Assembly: GCA_025617745.1 (NCBI GenBank) | Contig: CM046864.1 | Span: forward strand, 32,741,239-32,805,238 | Direction: 5' to 3' | Origin: Heliocidaris erythrogramma | Taxonomy: Eukaryota > Echinodermata > Echinoidea > Camarodonta > Echinometridae | Length of the DNA: 64,000 nt | Shown here: piece by piece, positions 36,301 through 49,246 of the stretch | Numbering within the stretch: the stretch's first letter is position 1 | How the letters are laid out: every line of letters starts with the position of its first letter | Notes under the pieces: generated by a model | What the model was told of the DNA's origin: nothing | Database searches by the model: none | What the model saw: only the letters and a program-made list of their open reading frames with translations | Made by a program: the position numbers and the translations under genes

Positions 36301-39300
36301 CAAAAAATATGTAAATTTTATGCAAAATTGCTAGTTTACACAGATTTGCCTGCGAGAGCACAGTATCGTATCATTTGGAAATTAGAAACCATATTCCCTG
36401 TTGATTCAAATATTTTAAAAAGAGTATGAAAATTTCCCAAGCTTTAAATAGTATCAAACATAATGCATGCCCTTAAAAGCAAAAGTTTATACCAAACATC
36501 ATCTATTTTGAGCATCTAGAAATGGTTGATATTACCTTTGATGTACAAACAGATATAAATATACATTTATAAAGCATTTTCAAACTCAATATAGCATCTG
36601 CACATCTGCATATACGGTAACTCAAATGGAAAACCGACTTTTTCAACACAAAACTACATATATGATCCAAAAACACACTTCGATCTATATCAAGCGTAAT
36701 CTTTCATACATTTAAGTCAGTTTTTATAAACTGTTTGAAATCAATTTTTATCTTGGTTGGTACAGTATCCACCATTTAACTCAAGTTAACATGTTTTACC
36801 TCCCAGTGAAGTTCCTTACGAAAGACATATTCCAAACAAAGAATAATTATTCTTAATTTATTAATTTCAATTTTTTTTCTTCTCAAATAGACAATTTGCA
36901 ATTCACCCTTGTTAGCAATATAAAAAATTTCTTCTCTGCACTACATACATGTATGTACTAACTGATTATTACATATTTTTGGCAGATTTTTGTTTTCTTT
37001 ACTTTAAGACAATTTGTAATTCAATACCAATAATATTCAAATATTGTTTCTACATGTATGTATATACATTAGTGACAAAATAAGAACTATTTCCTTCATT
37101 TCAATGAACACATTAATATTGAAGGAATTATATTGACATTGATTAGTCAAATAATTTCTTCCATAAAAATTGAATACAAGTAATATTTCCATAAGTCCAC
37201 AGAGCAATAATAACCAATCAATTATACTTGGTAAAAAATAATAGTTATCACATTAAATATAGACTTTTTAAATGCACAAATATCACAATGATGTCCAGTG
37301 GAGGTTCATTGTAGATTACATGTTTATGATATGTTAATTTGGCAGATGGGTATCATCATGAATAGGAATGATTTTGAAGCTTATGCTCAAAATGCATGTT
37401 TCTTTGTCAAAACAAGGTTTCTGCCAAAAAATTGAATGTCTGTTTTGGGCAAGAAATTCATCATTAGTTTTAAACAGCATCAAAATTATGATTTGATCAT
37501 GTCTTATATTTGGGTACCTCATATATTAAGAACTTGCTCCCAAAGTGGAAAAGACAAAGATCTTTTTCATGCCATGAATCTATTTATCCTTGAAGCTCCA
37601 CTGCACATGCATGTGCTCCATTACAAATATCATATGAAAACATGAGACTTTCAACAAAAAGAAAGAAATTAATGCCTGGAACCTGTGAAGAAAGAAGAAA
37701 GAACATCATACATTATGAAGTTGAGCAGTCATAGAGATAAATTCTTAAATCATTTACCACAAATAATATAAGCAATGGTGATGATTTATTTCATTACTCC
37801 TTTACAAGCAAAATATTTTTTTTTTTAAGTGCTGAGTGATAACTGCTTTTTAATATAACTTTTTCAAATGGAAGAGTTTCTGTACAATTAAAATATAATG
37901 TACTCTCATTTTTACAACTTCCTGGTGCAATGCATGAATCTCTACATAATTTAGATGTCGGTGAAAGAAGTGATTATGAAAATGGTATCATCATCTTATA
38001 TTTCTTTCAAAACCTGAATACTCACACCCATATCTTTTCATGTAACTGAATATTTACAAGTACATGTAATAATGATCTTGTATGATATTGTAATAGTGCA
38101 ATATAATATCTATTTTAGTGTTTGTATGCAACTATATGAAAGGCTTTCCTACTTTTTGTATTCAGTTTTCAACATACAAATACATCAATTTCAATTTGTA
38201 ACAACAGAAATAAAAAAGACCCAAACATGTGAACTGCCAGTTCACATCTAGCCAATTTATATGATGTCTCTGGTTACAACAGGTATTTCCTTGTACCATG
38301 AGGGCCCCGCTTTTTAAATACATGTAGTTGTAAATTATTACAGTCCCAATCAATCAGAAGTCACTACAATACAATGATTAATAGGGCCAAGTAAAAAACA
38401 GATAACCACCAATGCTGCATTTGTAAAAGCATCATTTCCGACTTTGCAAGCTATTTCATCGAATAGTAAAAATGAATGTTTATTTTTATTAGATTTATAA
38501 TTATATTCCTTTTTTTTAAATCTTGAACAAGCCCAAAAATTTTGTCATGTAATGGGATATTGTTTAATAGGTTATACCGTATCTTGTACATGTAAGGCTA
38601 ATATGACTGACTATCTTAGGATTTCCTGGCCTTTGAAAGCAATGAGGGTGTCCCACAAGGAGTTTTATTGGACCAATACTATTCCATAACAAAACTTTTA
38701 CTGACTTTCTTAAATACTGAAATAAACAGAAGCAGATGCATAACATTGACAAGTGCCACAGGACCCAAGGCAATCAATGAATCACCCAATTCTTTCCATG
38801 TTTTTAGAAAGAAAACAAAAATGACTGGGTAATCATCCGGGGCCATGTCATAACTGTTCATATTAACAATTTTAAGATAACAATCTAAGATACTGCTTCA
38901 AAAATGAAAATTCAGAGATACATTTCATCCTATCAATAAACGTTTGGCACATGAATGTTGATAACACAGGTACAATAGATGTAATCGTTATTCTTTTGTT
39001 GCTAACTTATCGTTAAAATCTTATCACTTATAACTTTCATTTTGGGATTTTGCATTTTGAAAAATATTTACATGTACATGTACAGATAGATTCATGCACA
39101 ATTCAACAAACTTCACTGCACTATAAAACAGTGACAAGTGTCTTCTCATGGTAAACTCATAGAAATCTGTTTTTATCAAAATTTACATGTATATGTGTTA
39201 ATGACATTATAGAATGTATGGTCTTACAATGTTCACATGTTAAGTCTGGTATCTAAGCTGGGGAAATAAAGATTTTTATCAATGCAATTTCTTAACTGAA

Positions 39301-40311
39301 AAGAAAAATTATGACAGAGTATGCTTAAACCGGAAGAGTAATTGTGTAGAAAGTATAGAAAAAAAATCCTCTAAATTGCTCCAAAACGGGAGCAGATTTA
39401 TTCATTTCTATATAGATCATATTTGACCATGACCACCAAGAGTTACAACTTGTTTTGTTTGGGAATTAAAATCCCCCAATCTAAACGACAAGAAACGATC
39501 TTAAATCTTTTATCATGATGTTAACTTGAAACAATTATCCTAAAATATTCAATTATTCATTTATGTAACTTTATAATAGTATTAAGTTGTTATGTTGCTA
39601 ATAGTCAATATTTTGGTTAAATTAGTTTATAAATGAATTACATTTCTGTTCCTCTAAAATGAATGAATTCATAAGTGTTTATGACTACAGTTACATGAGC
39701 AATGATACATACATGTGTCTATAAAATGCCAACAGTCAATTAAAAGAAACATGAAAACCAAACTAGAAACTTGTTAGCAAAATTTAAAAAACTTTAGTTG
39801 CAAAGACTTACTATTCATTAAAGTATATGCAAACAGACTTTACTGACCCAAACTTCTTTTATAACCCAGTCTTTCCAATGAGACTATTAAAGTTAAACCA
39901 AAAATAGCCAAACAAAATTATTACATTACCCCGAACAACCAAGAATTTTTCAATTATCGATCAAGTTTGATTGAGTCAGTTTTTGACTGGGTATATAATA
40001 AACACATATCTACTTGATATGAATTTCCTAGCAGATGAGATTGAATAGTGATTGTAAATACAACAAATTTGATAAGGTAGATTTATTTCTATCATTAAAG
40101 ATATTATACATCCAAAAAATTCTCTCTATCCCCCAAAATAATATTTATAAGGGAAAGGAATAAAGGCAAGTATTACATGAATAAATCATGAGTGTATCCA
40201 CATAATCAAGAATGAAATATGAACTAAAACACCATTAACATTACCTCATTTAAGATGAAGTGTTCAAATAAACTATAAACAAATCTTTTAATAAAATATA
40301 TATATATATAT
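33340..40311 (-). other. Repeat-poor AT-rich region; candidate distal part of the CPSF6 3' UTR
   Basis: No open frame looks coding on either strand and no paired transposon ends were seen. On the minus strand a strong acceptor (TTTCTTCTTTCTTCACAG at about 37700-37683) and an AATAAA hexamer at 33362-33367 fit a terminal untranslated exon transcribed from the CPSF6 side. A locally GC-richer block lies at 35285-35660. This is inference. An unannotated lncRNA or plain intergenic DNA would look similar. Confidence 0.35.
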
Positions 40312-42261
40312 GGGTCTGTCCACGAAGTTGGGATCTTCACAGAAATTCACAGCTGATGGGTATATAAACATGTATACTCGGTGTAAAGCAAACAATTAGC
40401 AATGTTGCAGGTTTTTAAATAGAACACATATTTATAATGTTTCTGTGTGTGAATAATCAAAACACATGCTGATCCCTTGTTTGAAAAAAATGACTATAAA
40501 TGTTGGTGTCCATCATCAATTTTTGCTGAAAAAATGTGACATGAAAACAAATAATTTTACTACTTTATTTCCAGAAATAAAATAAAAAACTGATTCCACT
40601 AATGATAAGCAAGCTACACTTTAACTTCATTTGTATGTAAATAAAGTAGAAACAGGGCGGATTCGTTGCACATTTTTTATAGCAGACTTGGCAAAGTTGG
40701 CACTACCGACCCTACGGGCGGTGTCCACTAATAATGAATAGGTAGTGGCGGTAATGTCATCTGATGTTTCATTTATGAGAAAGTGGTAATCATATATCTT
40801 AGGCTCCATAACAAGAGAATTATCTTGCCAGTAATATTTGATAAAGAAAATCGGAATATGATCAAACATTTTTGAGTATCATCATTCAGTAATATTAGCT
40901 GCCCACGCGGTGTCCATGCGGTTTTATGAATAATCGGTAAAATCAAACCAAGCAAACGAAAAAATCCCACCCGTATCAGAATGGATCGGTCCGTCGAAAT
41001 ATTGATGAGTCACCGTGGTTTACGTGAATAAGCTAGTTTCGCCCGGTTTCCATGGTGCGACGATTGGAGATCTCATTTTCAACATGGCGTCTTCATGTCG
41101 AATCGGTAAATAATAACGCATCGGTACGCAAATTTGACTGTTATTTATGGGTTATTCGGCGATCTGTAACGGTTCTTTATTGTGCTGTTCATTATTTTTG
41201 CTTAATAATATGTTGCTTGACATTATCGGCAGCTTCAAAAAATCATTTAAAAATTGCTTAGTACTAGTAGTAGTCCGATTGTCACGAATACATACCGTAC
41301 TGGACACCCCGCCCGACGGTACTGGACACCCCCGTCCAACGGTACTGGGGGCTACACTGTTCTGACCGTACACGATGCATCGTCTTAAGAAATGTTTGAT
41401 AAAAATCGTTTTCAATGAGTAATTCAATAAAAAGAATCATTTTACCGTAAATGAAGACTTGCTTTCCACATTGAAATGTCGATTGTCTGCAAATAAAGCG
41501 CATTTGTGCCATAAAATCATGTTTTTCTTGCATGATTTTTATGAATCATCGTACCGTTTGATAACCATTTGCCAGAAACACAAGATCACTTCCGGGTTGA
41601 GAGGGTCTCGTTCAATCCCTTTTTTGGAGAGATTTTCATCTTGCAGATACCGAGAACACCACTTTTGACTAACAAGAATTATTCTGATAATATTTAAGGA
41701 ATAAAAATGTTATTTTTTTCCGATATTTTGGTGGTATTTTGACCTCGAATTACGTCACATGAAAGTTCACAAAAAAAAAATCCTGACGGCAAGAGCAACG
41801 GCAGTGTTTACGGAAGTTGAATTGAGGCTTATTTTTACGTCGTCAAAATCATCATTATTACTCTGAAGAAAAGTAAAATTTATTTTTTAAATATACTTAA
41901 GTTGTCAAGTGACTCATAATGAAAATCGTGTGAAATTTTTATTCAATTATTTGGGTTCGCAAATTGTTAAATACTCTTCGCAATATCGCATGTCGAATAT
42001 TCGCAAGTTGTACTTATACTCTTCGCATGTCGTATGTGATGACACGAATTTGCGTGTGTGGTGCCAATATCCCGTAAATGTGATCCGTGATTTCACCCAT
42101 TTTCCATCGTTTTTCTTTGCCAGAATGTGTTTTGATGGCTTTTAAAATATTCCAAGATGTCAAAATACATATTTTTCTGATAAATACTGATCACATATTT
42201 GCGATTAATTTAGATTGTAAAAGTTCTACTTTACGTGATCAAAATGGAGTTTTCAGTCATT

Positions 42262-42372
42262 CTTCGACACGTGATCTAAATACCGCTTCCTGATTGGTTG
42301 AATATCGCCAGTCCATTTTTTTCTGGATCACGTGATCTAAATGCCGCTTCCTGATTGGTCAAATACCGGTAG
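42262..42372 (+). repeat. 61-bp tandem duplication with CACGTGATC and ATTGG motifs
   Basis: CACGTGATCTAAAT(A/G)CCGCTT, then CCTGATTGGT, occurs at 42268 and again 61 bp later at 42329. Each unit couples an E-box-like CACGTG with an inverted CCAAT box, as promoters often do. It lies inside the 4.67-kb element. Confidence 0.8.
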
Positions 42373-42807
42373 TCCTTATTTGGCAAATTTCTTTTGTGAA
42401 TGGAAACTTGTAAGCTCTGAGAAAAGTTGTGAGTAGGCCTAAATACTCCAGTTTGATGGGAAAATTGAGAAATAAGTCTCCTTTGCTGAATGTTTATTTT
42501 ATTAGGCATTACATTTATTTATTTATTATCTCATTAAAAAACTTTTTTCAGAGCATGTTTGCAAATTAATGGATTCATTCAATTGTTTTTTTTTTCTTAA
42601 TAATTGTATTTTTTTTTTATTTTCTTATTTTCTATTCATTCCATTGTTGTTTTTCTTATTTTATATTCTCATTTATTTTCTTTCACTTTATTTTCATTCA
42701 ATTATTATGTTCTTATTTCATCTTATTTATTATTGACACATAAGGGACTACTTTGTTTCTTATATTATTTTCTTCTTACCTTATTATCTTGTATTTTGTT
42801 ATTTATT

Positions 42808-43510
42808 AGCTCATCCGGCCCGAATGGGCCAGATGAGCTTATGCCGTGGCGAGGCGTCCTTCGTCCGGCCGTCCGTCCGTCCTTCGTCTGTCGTCCGTCC
42901 ACAATTTCAAAATGCTTCTTCTTCGCCATTTCTTACCCGATTTTAATTCCGTTTGCTTTATATGATAGCACTAGGTGGGGGATTCGAAACTTCTACACAG
43001 AATTTTTGAAACTCATTAAATATGCTAATTTATGCGCATTTCTCAAAAATCACAAAAATTGCTTCTCCTTCCTCATTTATTGACCGATTTCGATTTTTTT
43101 TGTTCCATCTGAAAGACTTTCATGAGGTTCAGTGAACTTCTACACGGAATTTTGAAATTTGGTCTACAAAATTAATTATGCTAATTTATGCAATATTTAT
43201 TCAAAAATCACAAATTGCTTCTCCTTCCTCATTTATTGACCGATTTCAATTTTTTTTGTTCCATCTGAAAGACTTTCATGAGGTTCAGTGAACTTCTACA
43301 CGGAATTTTGAAATTTGGTCTACAAAATTAATTATGCTAATTTATGCAATATTTATTCAAAAATCACAAAAATTGCGGCTTCTTCCTCATTTATTGAGCG
43401 ATTTAGATATTTTTTTTTCCATCTGAAAGACTTTCATGAGGTTCATTGAACTCTACTCGGAATTTTGAAATTTTGTCTAGAAAATTATTTATGATAATTT
43501 ATGTCCAATG
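42808..43510. repeat. AGCTCATC palindromic repeat followed by a ~156-bp tandem unit
   Basis: A near-perfect 32-bp palindrome (42808-42839, AGCTCATCCGGCCCGAATGG...) precedes GTCCGTCCGTCC-rich DNA. Three ~156-bp units follow, each with CTCATTTATTGACCGATTT, CATCTGAAAGACTTTCATGA and TTATGCTAATTTATG. GCTTCTCCTT starts at 43061 and 43217. Confidence 0.85.
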
Positions 43511-44373
43511 GGAAAAGGGGCAAGACCCCCCCCCCCCCCCCCCCTTCACCAAATTCCCATTCTCAATAAAATAAAAATTTATACAACAAAAATTTTCTCA
43601 AGATATGGAGATAATCATGGCCGAGTTATGGCTAATTGGGGTATTAATTTATTAGGCCTACATAGATTTGCAAAAACTTTCGTTTGTGGTCCAAATAAGA
43701 TGATCTTTTTTTCATAATATGTTCTTTTTTTCATAATATGATCTTTTTTTCGTTTGGGGTACACAATCAAACCCCCAAACTGTTCAAGTTCAATTTCGTT
43801 GCGTTCTTGAAACATTAATATTTTAATCATGTATTTTCGATTTATTGGGGACCCCCCCCCCCCCCCCCCCCAATTACAATTTTGACCCCACCCTAAATCA
43901 CAAAAAATTTTATCAAATCTCTGTAATTCATTGGCAGATCTCCATGAAATTTTCATATCTTTTATTTCACAAAAATAATGGTTTGTTTTTATTTTTACAA
44001 TTATTTTAACAGAAATTGTTATTTTTTGCCTATGAGGGCGCTTTGCAGAACGTTGAGAATAAATCCGTAATATCTCTGAACTATGGCCGATTTTGACCGC
44101 GCCAACGGCAGTTATCTTTTTCTGAAAGTCCACTGAGACAGAAATTTAAAGGTTCCAAAAAGAGAGTAAACATACATACTAATTGGGTACGGTGTCCATG
44201 TAGAGGCGGTACCAAGTAATATAATGTGTCAGTGGGATAGTGTGTGTATTTTTTTTTGCATAAACAATTAATTGCATACAATGTTCATTTATATTCTGTG
44301 AATGAATTATACTCAACTTGTAGAGACAGAAATTTAAAGGTTCCAATAAGAGAGTAAACATACATACTAATCG

Positions 44374-44418
44374 GGTACCGCCTCTACATGGACACAGTGT
44401 CCATGTAGAGGCGGTACC
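44374..44418. repeat. 45-bp perfect palindrome in the 4.67-kb element
   Basis: GGTACCGCCTCTACATGGAC plus AC (44374-44395), a single central A (44396), then the exact reverse complement (44397-44418). Half-copies of the arm lie at about 44188-44210 and 44766-44788. Confidence 0.95.
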
Positions 44419-45954
44419 AAGCAATCAAAGTGTTTTGCTGCTACGAATCATGAAAGTATCTGCCAGTATACTGTTTATATATTGTTCCTTGGGCATTTTC
44501 ATTGTTCTAGTTATGTTAAATGTTTGAAATGCATTCAAATATTCAATTGCTAAATTACTTGCCAACAATTTAATTCCACTCTGTTGTGGGTTGAAAATAA
44601 AGTTCAACAAAACGTCATATTTGGTGTGTTATAATTATATTATTATTTGAAAACAAAACTTCTGAGTTTGTTCTACAGTGACACCATCCCAAGAATACCT
44701 CCACACTAAGAAAACATGAAAAATTATGACAAATAAAAACACACAGGTGTGTATCTAACTTGAAGTGGTGTCCATGTAGAGGCGGTATTTTTACTTGAAT
44801 GCTCCATTAGTGAATGTGAATTTGTTGTTACCAGAACTTACGAACCATTTTTTTTTTTTTTTCTCAAAAACTATGGGACATGGGCAACTTAAAAATGTTA
44901 CAACAAAAGCCATTGTGGAATTTTGAAATTTTGACCCTCATGTCACACTTTTAGCCCCAACTTCATGGACAGACCCATATATAAAACTTGAATAAAAATG
45001 ATGTTAAATAAAATTCTTCATGCAGGAGTCTGAATTATCTGAAGATAATGTATATTGATCTTGGTATATAAGTAAACCAGAATAAAAATTAATGGGTCAT
45101 AGTGCCTTTGAAATATGCATGGTTTCGGGTATAAATTTAGAAAAAAAATGATTGGTTGGCTTCGGACGAAATTTTCTCTAATCATTTTTTTAAAACCAAA
45201 GACAAAGACATTCTTATTTATTTATTTTGCCTTCTTTATTTTATACTGCAGGGTTGGCCTGCTCGGTCATGAAAAACTGCTTTCCAAAGGCGGCCTGCAG
45301 TTCAACGAATCATTCTACATGAATATACAAAATACATAATAATGTAACATGGTAAATTACAAAAAAGGAGAGTGAAAAACATAAAACTAGGAAAAAAGGA
45401 TGGTAATAATTGAAAACGGTAGGCTATGCAAGGTAGCCCTTCCCCATATAATGGGAAATATCACCTCCATATGGAGCTTTACATCATTACCGTCTAAGTA
45501 CCCCCATCTCTGATATTTTTCTTCAAATAAAATATTTAATAAATAGTCCAAGCCCTCTGTAATCTATATTTTTTAACATTAAAAAAAGTTTCTAAGATAA
45601 CTCAAAATTTGTCTACATTTCTTGCTGGAAATAAAATCTTTAAACATTATCCTATTTGTTATTTGCAAATATCATTAGATAAGAATTGTATTTTTTAATC
45701 TAATGATATTCTAAATTCATTATAAAGTACATGTAACAAAACGATGTCATTTTATGTTAATGAATTAAAAAATTAAATTTTGGCAATTTAAAACATATGA
45801 TAACGAAAGGCAATCAACCAAGGTGTTACTCAAAAACATGAAATACACAATTCATGAAAATTCAAGCCCAACAAATTTTTTTAATTTTAAGAGTATTGCA
45901 AATAAGTCCTGCCCATTTTCATATTTTAGCAATGTTAAATTATCCTACTAATGC

Positions 45955-46204
45955 TTAAAGGGAAAGTCCACCCCAATATTAATTGGTTTGAATAAAAGCA
46001 GAAAAAATTGAGGAACCGATCAGTAAAAGTTTGAGCAAAATCCAACAAAAAAATAAGAAATTTAATAAATTTCCATGTTCTTGGTTGTCGAAGAGGGAAT
46101 TTATCTATTTCATACAAGGATTGTATAAAAATGTACAATACTTATATCTTGGGTGCATGTATAATAAAATATTTTCTTAATCTCAGGGTGGACTCCCCCT
46201 TTAA
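45955..46204. mobile_element. MITE with TTAAAGGGAAAGTCCACCC ends, 250 bp
   Basis: The left end TTAAAGGGAAAGTCCACCC mirrors the right end GGGTGGACTCCCCCTTTAA. The inner left arm includes GTTTGAGCAAAATCCAACA. The same end type and the GAGCAAAATC word recur at 55473 and 58638. Confidence 0.85.
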
Positions 46205-47457
46205 TTGATTAAAATCCTCAACAATAATATAGTCAGTCATGTCTGTGTCAAGATAAAATATGACATTTAAAGGACAGAAATGGGAATATAAATACTGTTG
46301 CCTAAGAGCTTCTAAAAAATATATTTCACATCTTTAAAAAAGGAGAAAAAATAATTATGTGTGTATGATGATGCAAGATTAACACTAATACATGTAAAGA
46401 AAGACATTCAACTGTACAATTACATTGCATGTCTCATCGTAACTTTGGAAATCTAACCTATACTACCTATTGAAGTGGAAGACACAGAGCACTGACTCAT
46501 CCATATAAAAATAAAAATAAAATCCTGTTAGAATGAGCAGCTGCTTCAAGGTATATTCATAATAGAACTAGGAAAAGTACATAAAACTACCAACTGCATT
46601 TCATTAGGCTTCTGCTTGCATCTTCACACATGCATTTAAAGATGTAAGCAAAAGCCTCAAAGCAATTGCTAAGCTTTTGCTATTTCTTATGAGTTCAGCC
46701 CATTATATTATTATCTATATTATCTATATTTGTCTATTTGCAATACACTGAATATGAAATAAACTTGAACTAGGTCACTTGTAACACAACAAAAAAAAAG
46801 AAATTCTTCATCATAATTTGAGTGTTAACACAACTTTGTCAAAAGTACATATATGGCCCCGACTTTAAATACTTTAAAAACGTGTTAGTACACAAAATCA
46901 CTTTTAAAAGCTGTTCTATATTCCCTGAATCATCCCTTATATTCATAACGAGTCAGAGATTCTACAACAATTTCTTGTTATCCATACTAATCCTTCACAA
47001 AAAATCATAAATCCCATCATAAACCATTCAACTTTACATGATATAGATTCTATAAGTTTTATGACACGGCTTAAAGAAGAGTAGAATTCAAATGCACCTT
47101 ATACATGTAGAATTTTCTTTCTAATATGTATATATACAAGCAATAATTCCTGAAAGCTTTTCATTTTGTTTCGATTGGATTGGCATGTAATTGGATTCAT
47201 CACATTTGAATATTAAAAACAGTCCTGCAATTAACAACATCATGCCATCTTTTATGATCAAAATTGTTAATCTATGCTTCTTCAAAGCTCATTTTTAAAA
47301 AAATCTTGCATGTCTTCCAAATGATGGCAACAACATGGTCATTTAATAGTTCCATGACCTACATGCGCGCAGAGAGTATCAATATAATCATCTAAGTGTA
47401 TCTAAGTTATAGTGTCATTCAAGAACTGTACATTTACCATTCAGGAATAGATATTTA

Positions 47458-47461
<4 letters not shown>

Positions 47462-47502
<41 letters not shown>
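47462..47502 (+). repeat. (TA)n microsatellite
   Basis: About 20 TA units followed by a T run. Confidence 0.95.
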
Positions 47503-47512
<10 letters not shown>

Positions 47513-49246
47513 TAAGTAGAAAGACACATGTTGATATTGGAAACTCTTGGAGTGACAGTAAATCTTTGATCACTTGGCCTAAATGACCAAACGATAATTG
47601 GGCTACTGGCTCAAAGGTAAGAATGGTGTAAAACACTAATAATGGCATCGAGTGAATTTGTAAGCACTATTTGTATACATGTACCCTACACCACTTAGAA
47701 TATTTTGAAAGTTATGATAGTGACATATTTATTTAAATATTGTACTCAGAGTTCTGAACAGAAAAAAATATAAATTATGACAAATTTCATTTCACAGCTT
47801 ACAGAAGAAAACAGTGGATAATCAAATACTTTGCATCTTATTTCTCAATAGTTTCTTCACAATTATCTTTTAGAAGCTAGAAGGCATTTTCTAGGTTTGT
47901 TGGCATCATGCCATTGGTATCATTTTATCCTTTCTGTACCCACATTATTACTGATTCATATACACTTGATTACACATAACTGTACAATAGTAAGTATCAT
48001 ATTTCATCAATAAAAGGTAAAAGATAGAAGCCCTTCTTTCCAAGGCAAGAGCTTATCATTGTCATTGCTCTATATCTATTTGATTGCTGAGAACTTAACA
48101 AAATTGCCAAATACTTGGACACATTCGTTTATAAAGACTTTACTGATTATGAACCCCAATATTCTATATGTATATAAAATAATATGCAGTCAATATCAAA
48201 ATGCATTAAAAGTTTTAATGATCAGTTAAGAAAAAAAAAGAGTGACAGCAAGATAATAACAAGAGAAACAATGAAATGTACTTCAAGAAAAAGGCACACC
48301 AAATTATAAACTATCCTATTTGAGGGATAAGTTTATGTTAGAATAAAATAAACCTGATTAAATAAATTCCTTTATGAACAATTTCTTCCCAATGACTTTA
48401 ATTGAAAAGAAAAAGATTTAACAAAAATATATACATTTCATTCATGTTCATACTTTGGGTGGAAGTGAAACAGACTTTGTATTGCTTAAAATTACTTTCC
48501 TTTATATCGAGGGTATCCTGCCCATGTGACCAACCCAATAAAACAAAATGGTGTAAAGAGAAAAAGCCAAAAGATATAATTGAACTTACCTGCAGTACTC
48601 ACCGAAAGCACTTAAAACTTAGGACTTCATCAAATACCACATGAACTTGTCAGGTATATCCCAGGATACAGATCGTCACCTAGCTAGAAACTGGACAGAA
48701 ATCTTGCAAAAAAAATGCCAACATCTCCTCTAAATTCAATATGTTAGAGTTCATTTTATCAAACATTCAGTGGGTGCACTTACCTGTTTTCATGCCTGAA
48801 AAAGAGACAGAAAGGGTTAGACAAGCAATGTTCATTGCTCTCTTTGACTGGTATCGAATAATGTATGCGTGGGCCTTGGCTTGCTTCTTCCCATCGTGTC
48901 TATGCTATCAATGTCAACCACTTCGGCTAAAATAAATAGATTCTGCTTGATTGCATCGCTAAATTCAACTCATACGCATACTTTTATAATTCAAAAATCA
49001 AACGGTTCTCCTTTCCATCATAATACTTCCGATAGAACCTTTGATATTACTATCCATTAGCATTTATGATAGTACTACCGATAATACTTCTCAAAATAAA
49101 TCCAATATTCGCAGAGAACTAAATAATTATCATAAGCGATTAGACTCTTAGGACAGAAGCAAACCAAGGCCTGGATGCCAAGAAAGCGGAAGCATCTCAA
49201 CACAATGAACTACTTACAATTCTAACGCCTCCTCTCAAAGCAGACT

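Larger units (their letters stand above)
40312..44976. mobile_element. 4.67-kb DNA transposon with GGGTCTGTCC terminal inverted repeats
   Basis: The left end GGGTCTGTCCACGAAGTTGG and right end CCAACTTCATGGACAGACCC pair over about 21 bp with one mismatch. Both sides abut AT microsatellite, so the target duplication may be AT or TA but cannot be resolved. The interior is mosaic: GC-richer segments at 40870-41360 and 41990-42370, copies of GTGTCCATGTAGAGGCGGTA, the marine-invertebrate AGCTCATC repeat at 42808, poly-C runs, and no convincing transposase. The minus frame 40627-40869 (TARRVGSANFAKSAIKNVQR) is the most protein-like piece but matches no family I know. Superfamily unknown; an ISL2EU/IS4-type element is a guess from end style. 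Confidence 0.75.
44977..49217 (-). other. Candidate proximal 3' UTR of CPSF6 with internal splice signals
   Basis: No coding frames. On the minus strand, downstream of the CPSF6 stop, there are several good donors: AATT/GTAAGT at 49218, ACAG/GTAAGT at 48784 and GCAG/GTAAGT at 48590. There is also an acceptor CTCTTTTTCAG before 48795, which would define a 12-nt exon 48795-48784. The first donor is only 29 nt past the stop codon, a distance compatible with a 3' UTR intron that escapes nonsense-mediated decay. A (TA)n tract lies at 47462-47502 and a MITE at 45955-46204. Confidence 0.35.

Noticed and set aside
40627..40869. Transposase ORF of the 4.67-kb element
   Set aside because: 80 codons without a recognisable DDE, zinc-finger or other transposase motif. 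Recorded only as an unexplained frame.
42604..43083. 159-codon plus-strand protein
   Set aside because: T-rich low-complexity DNA followed by the AGCTCATC repeat. No motif.
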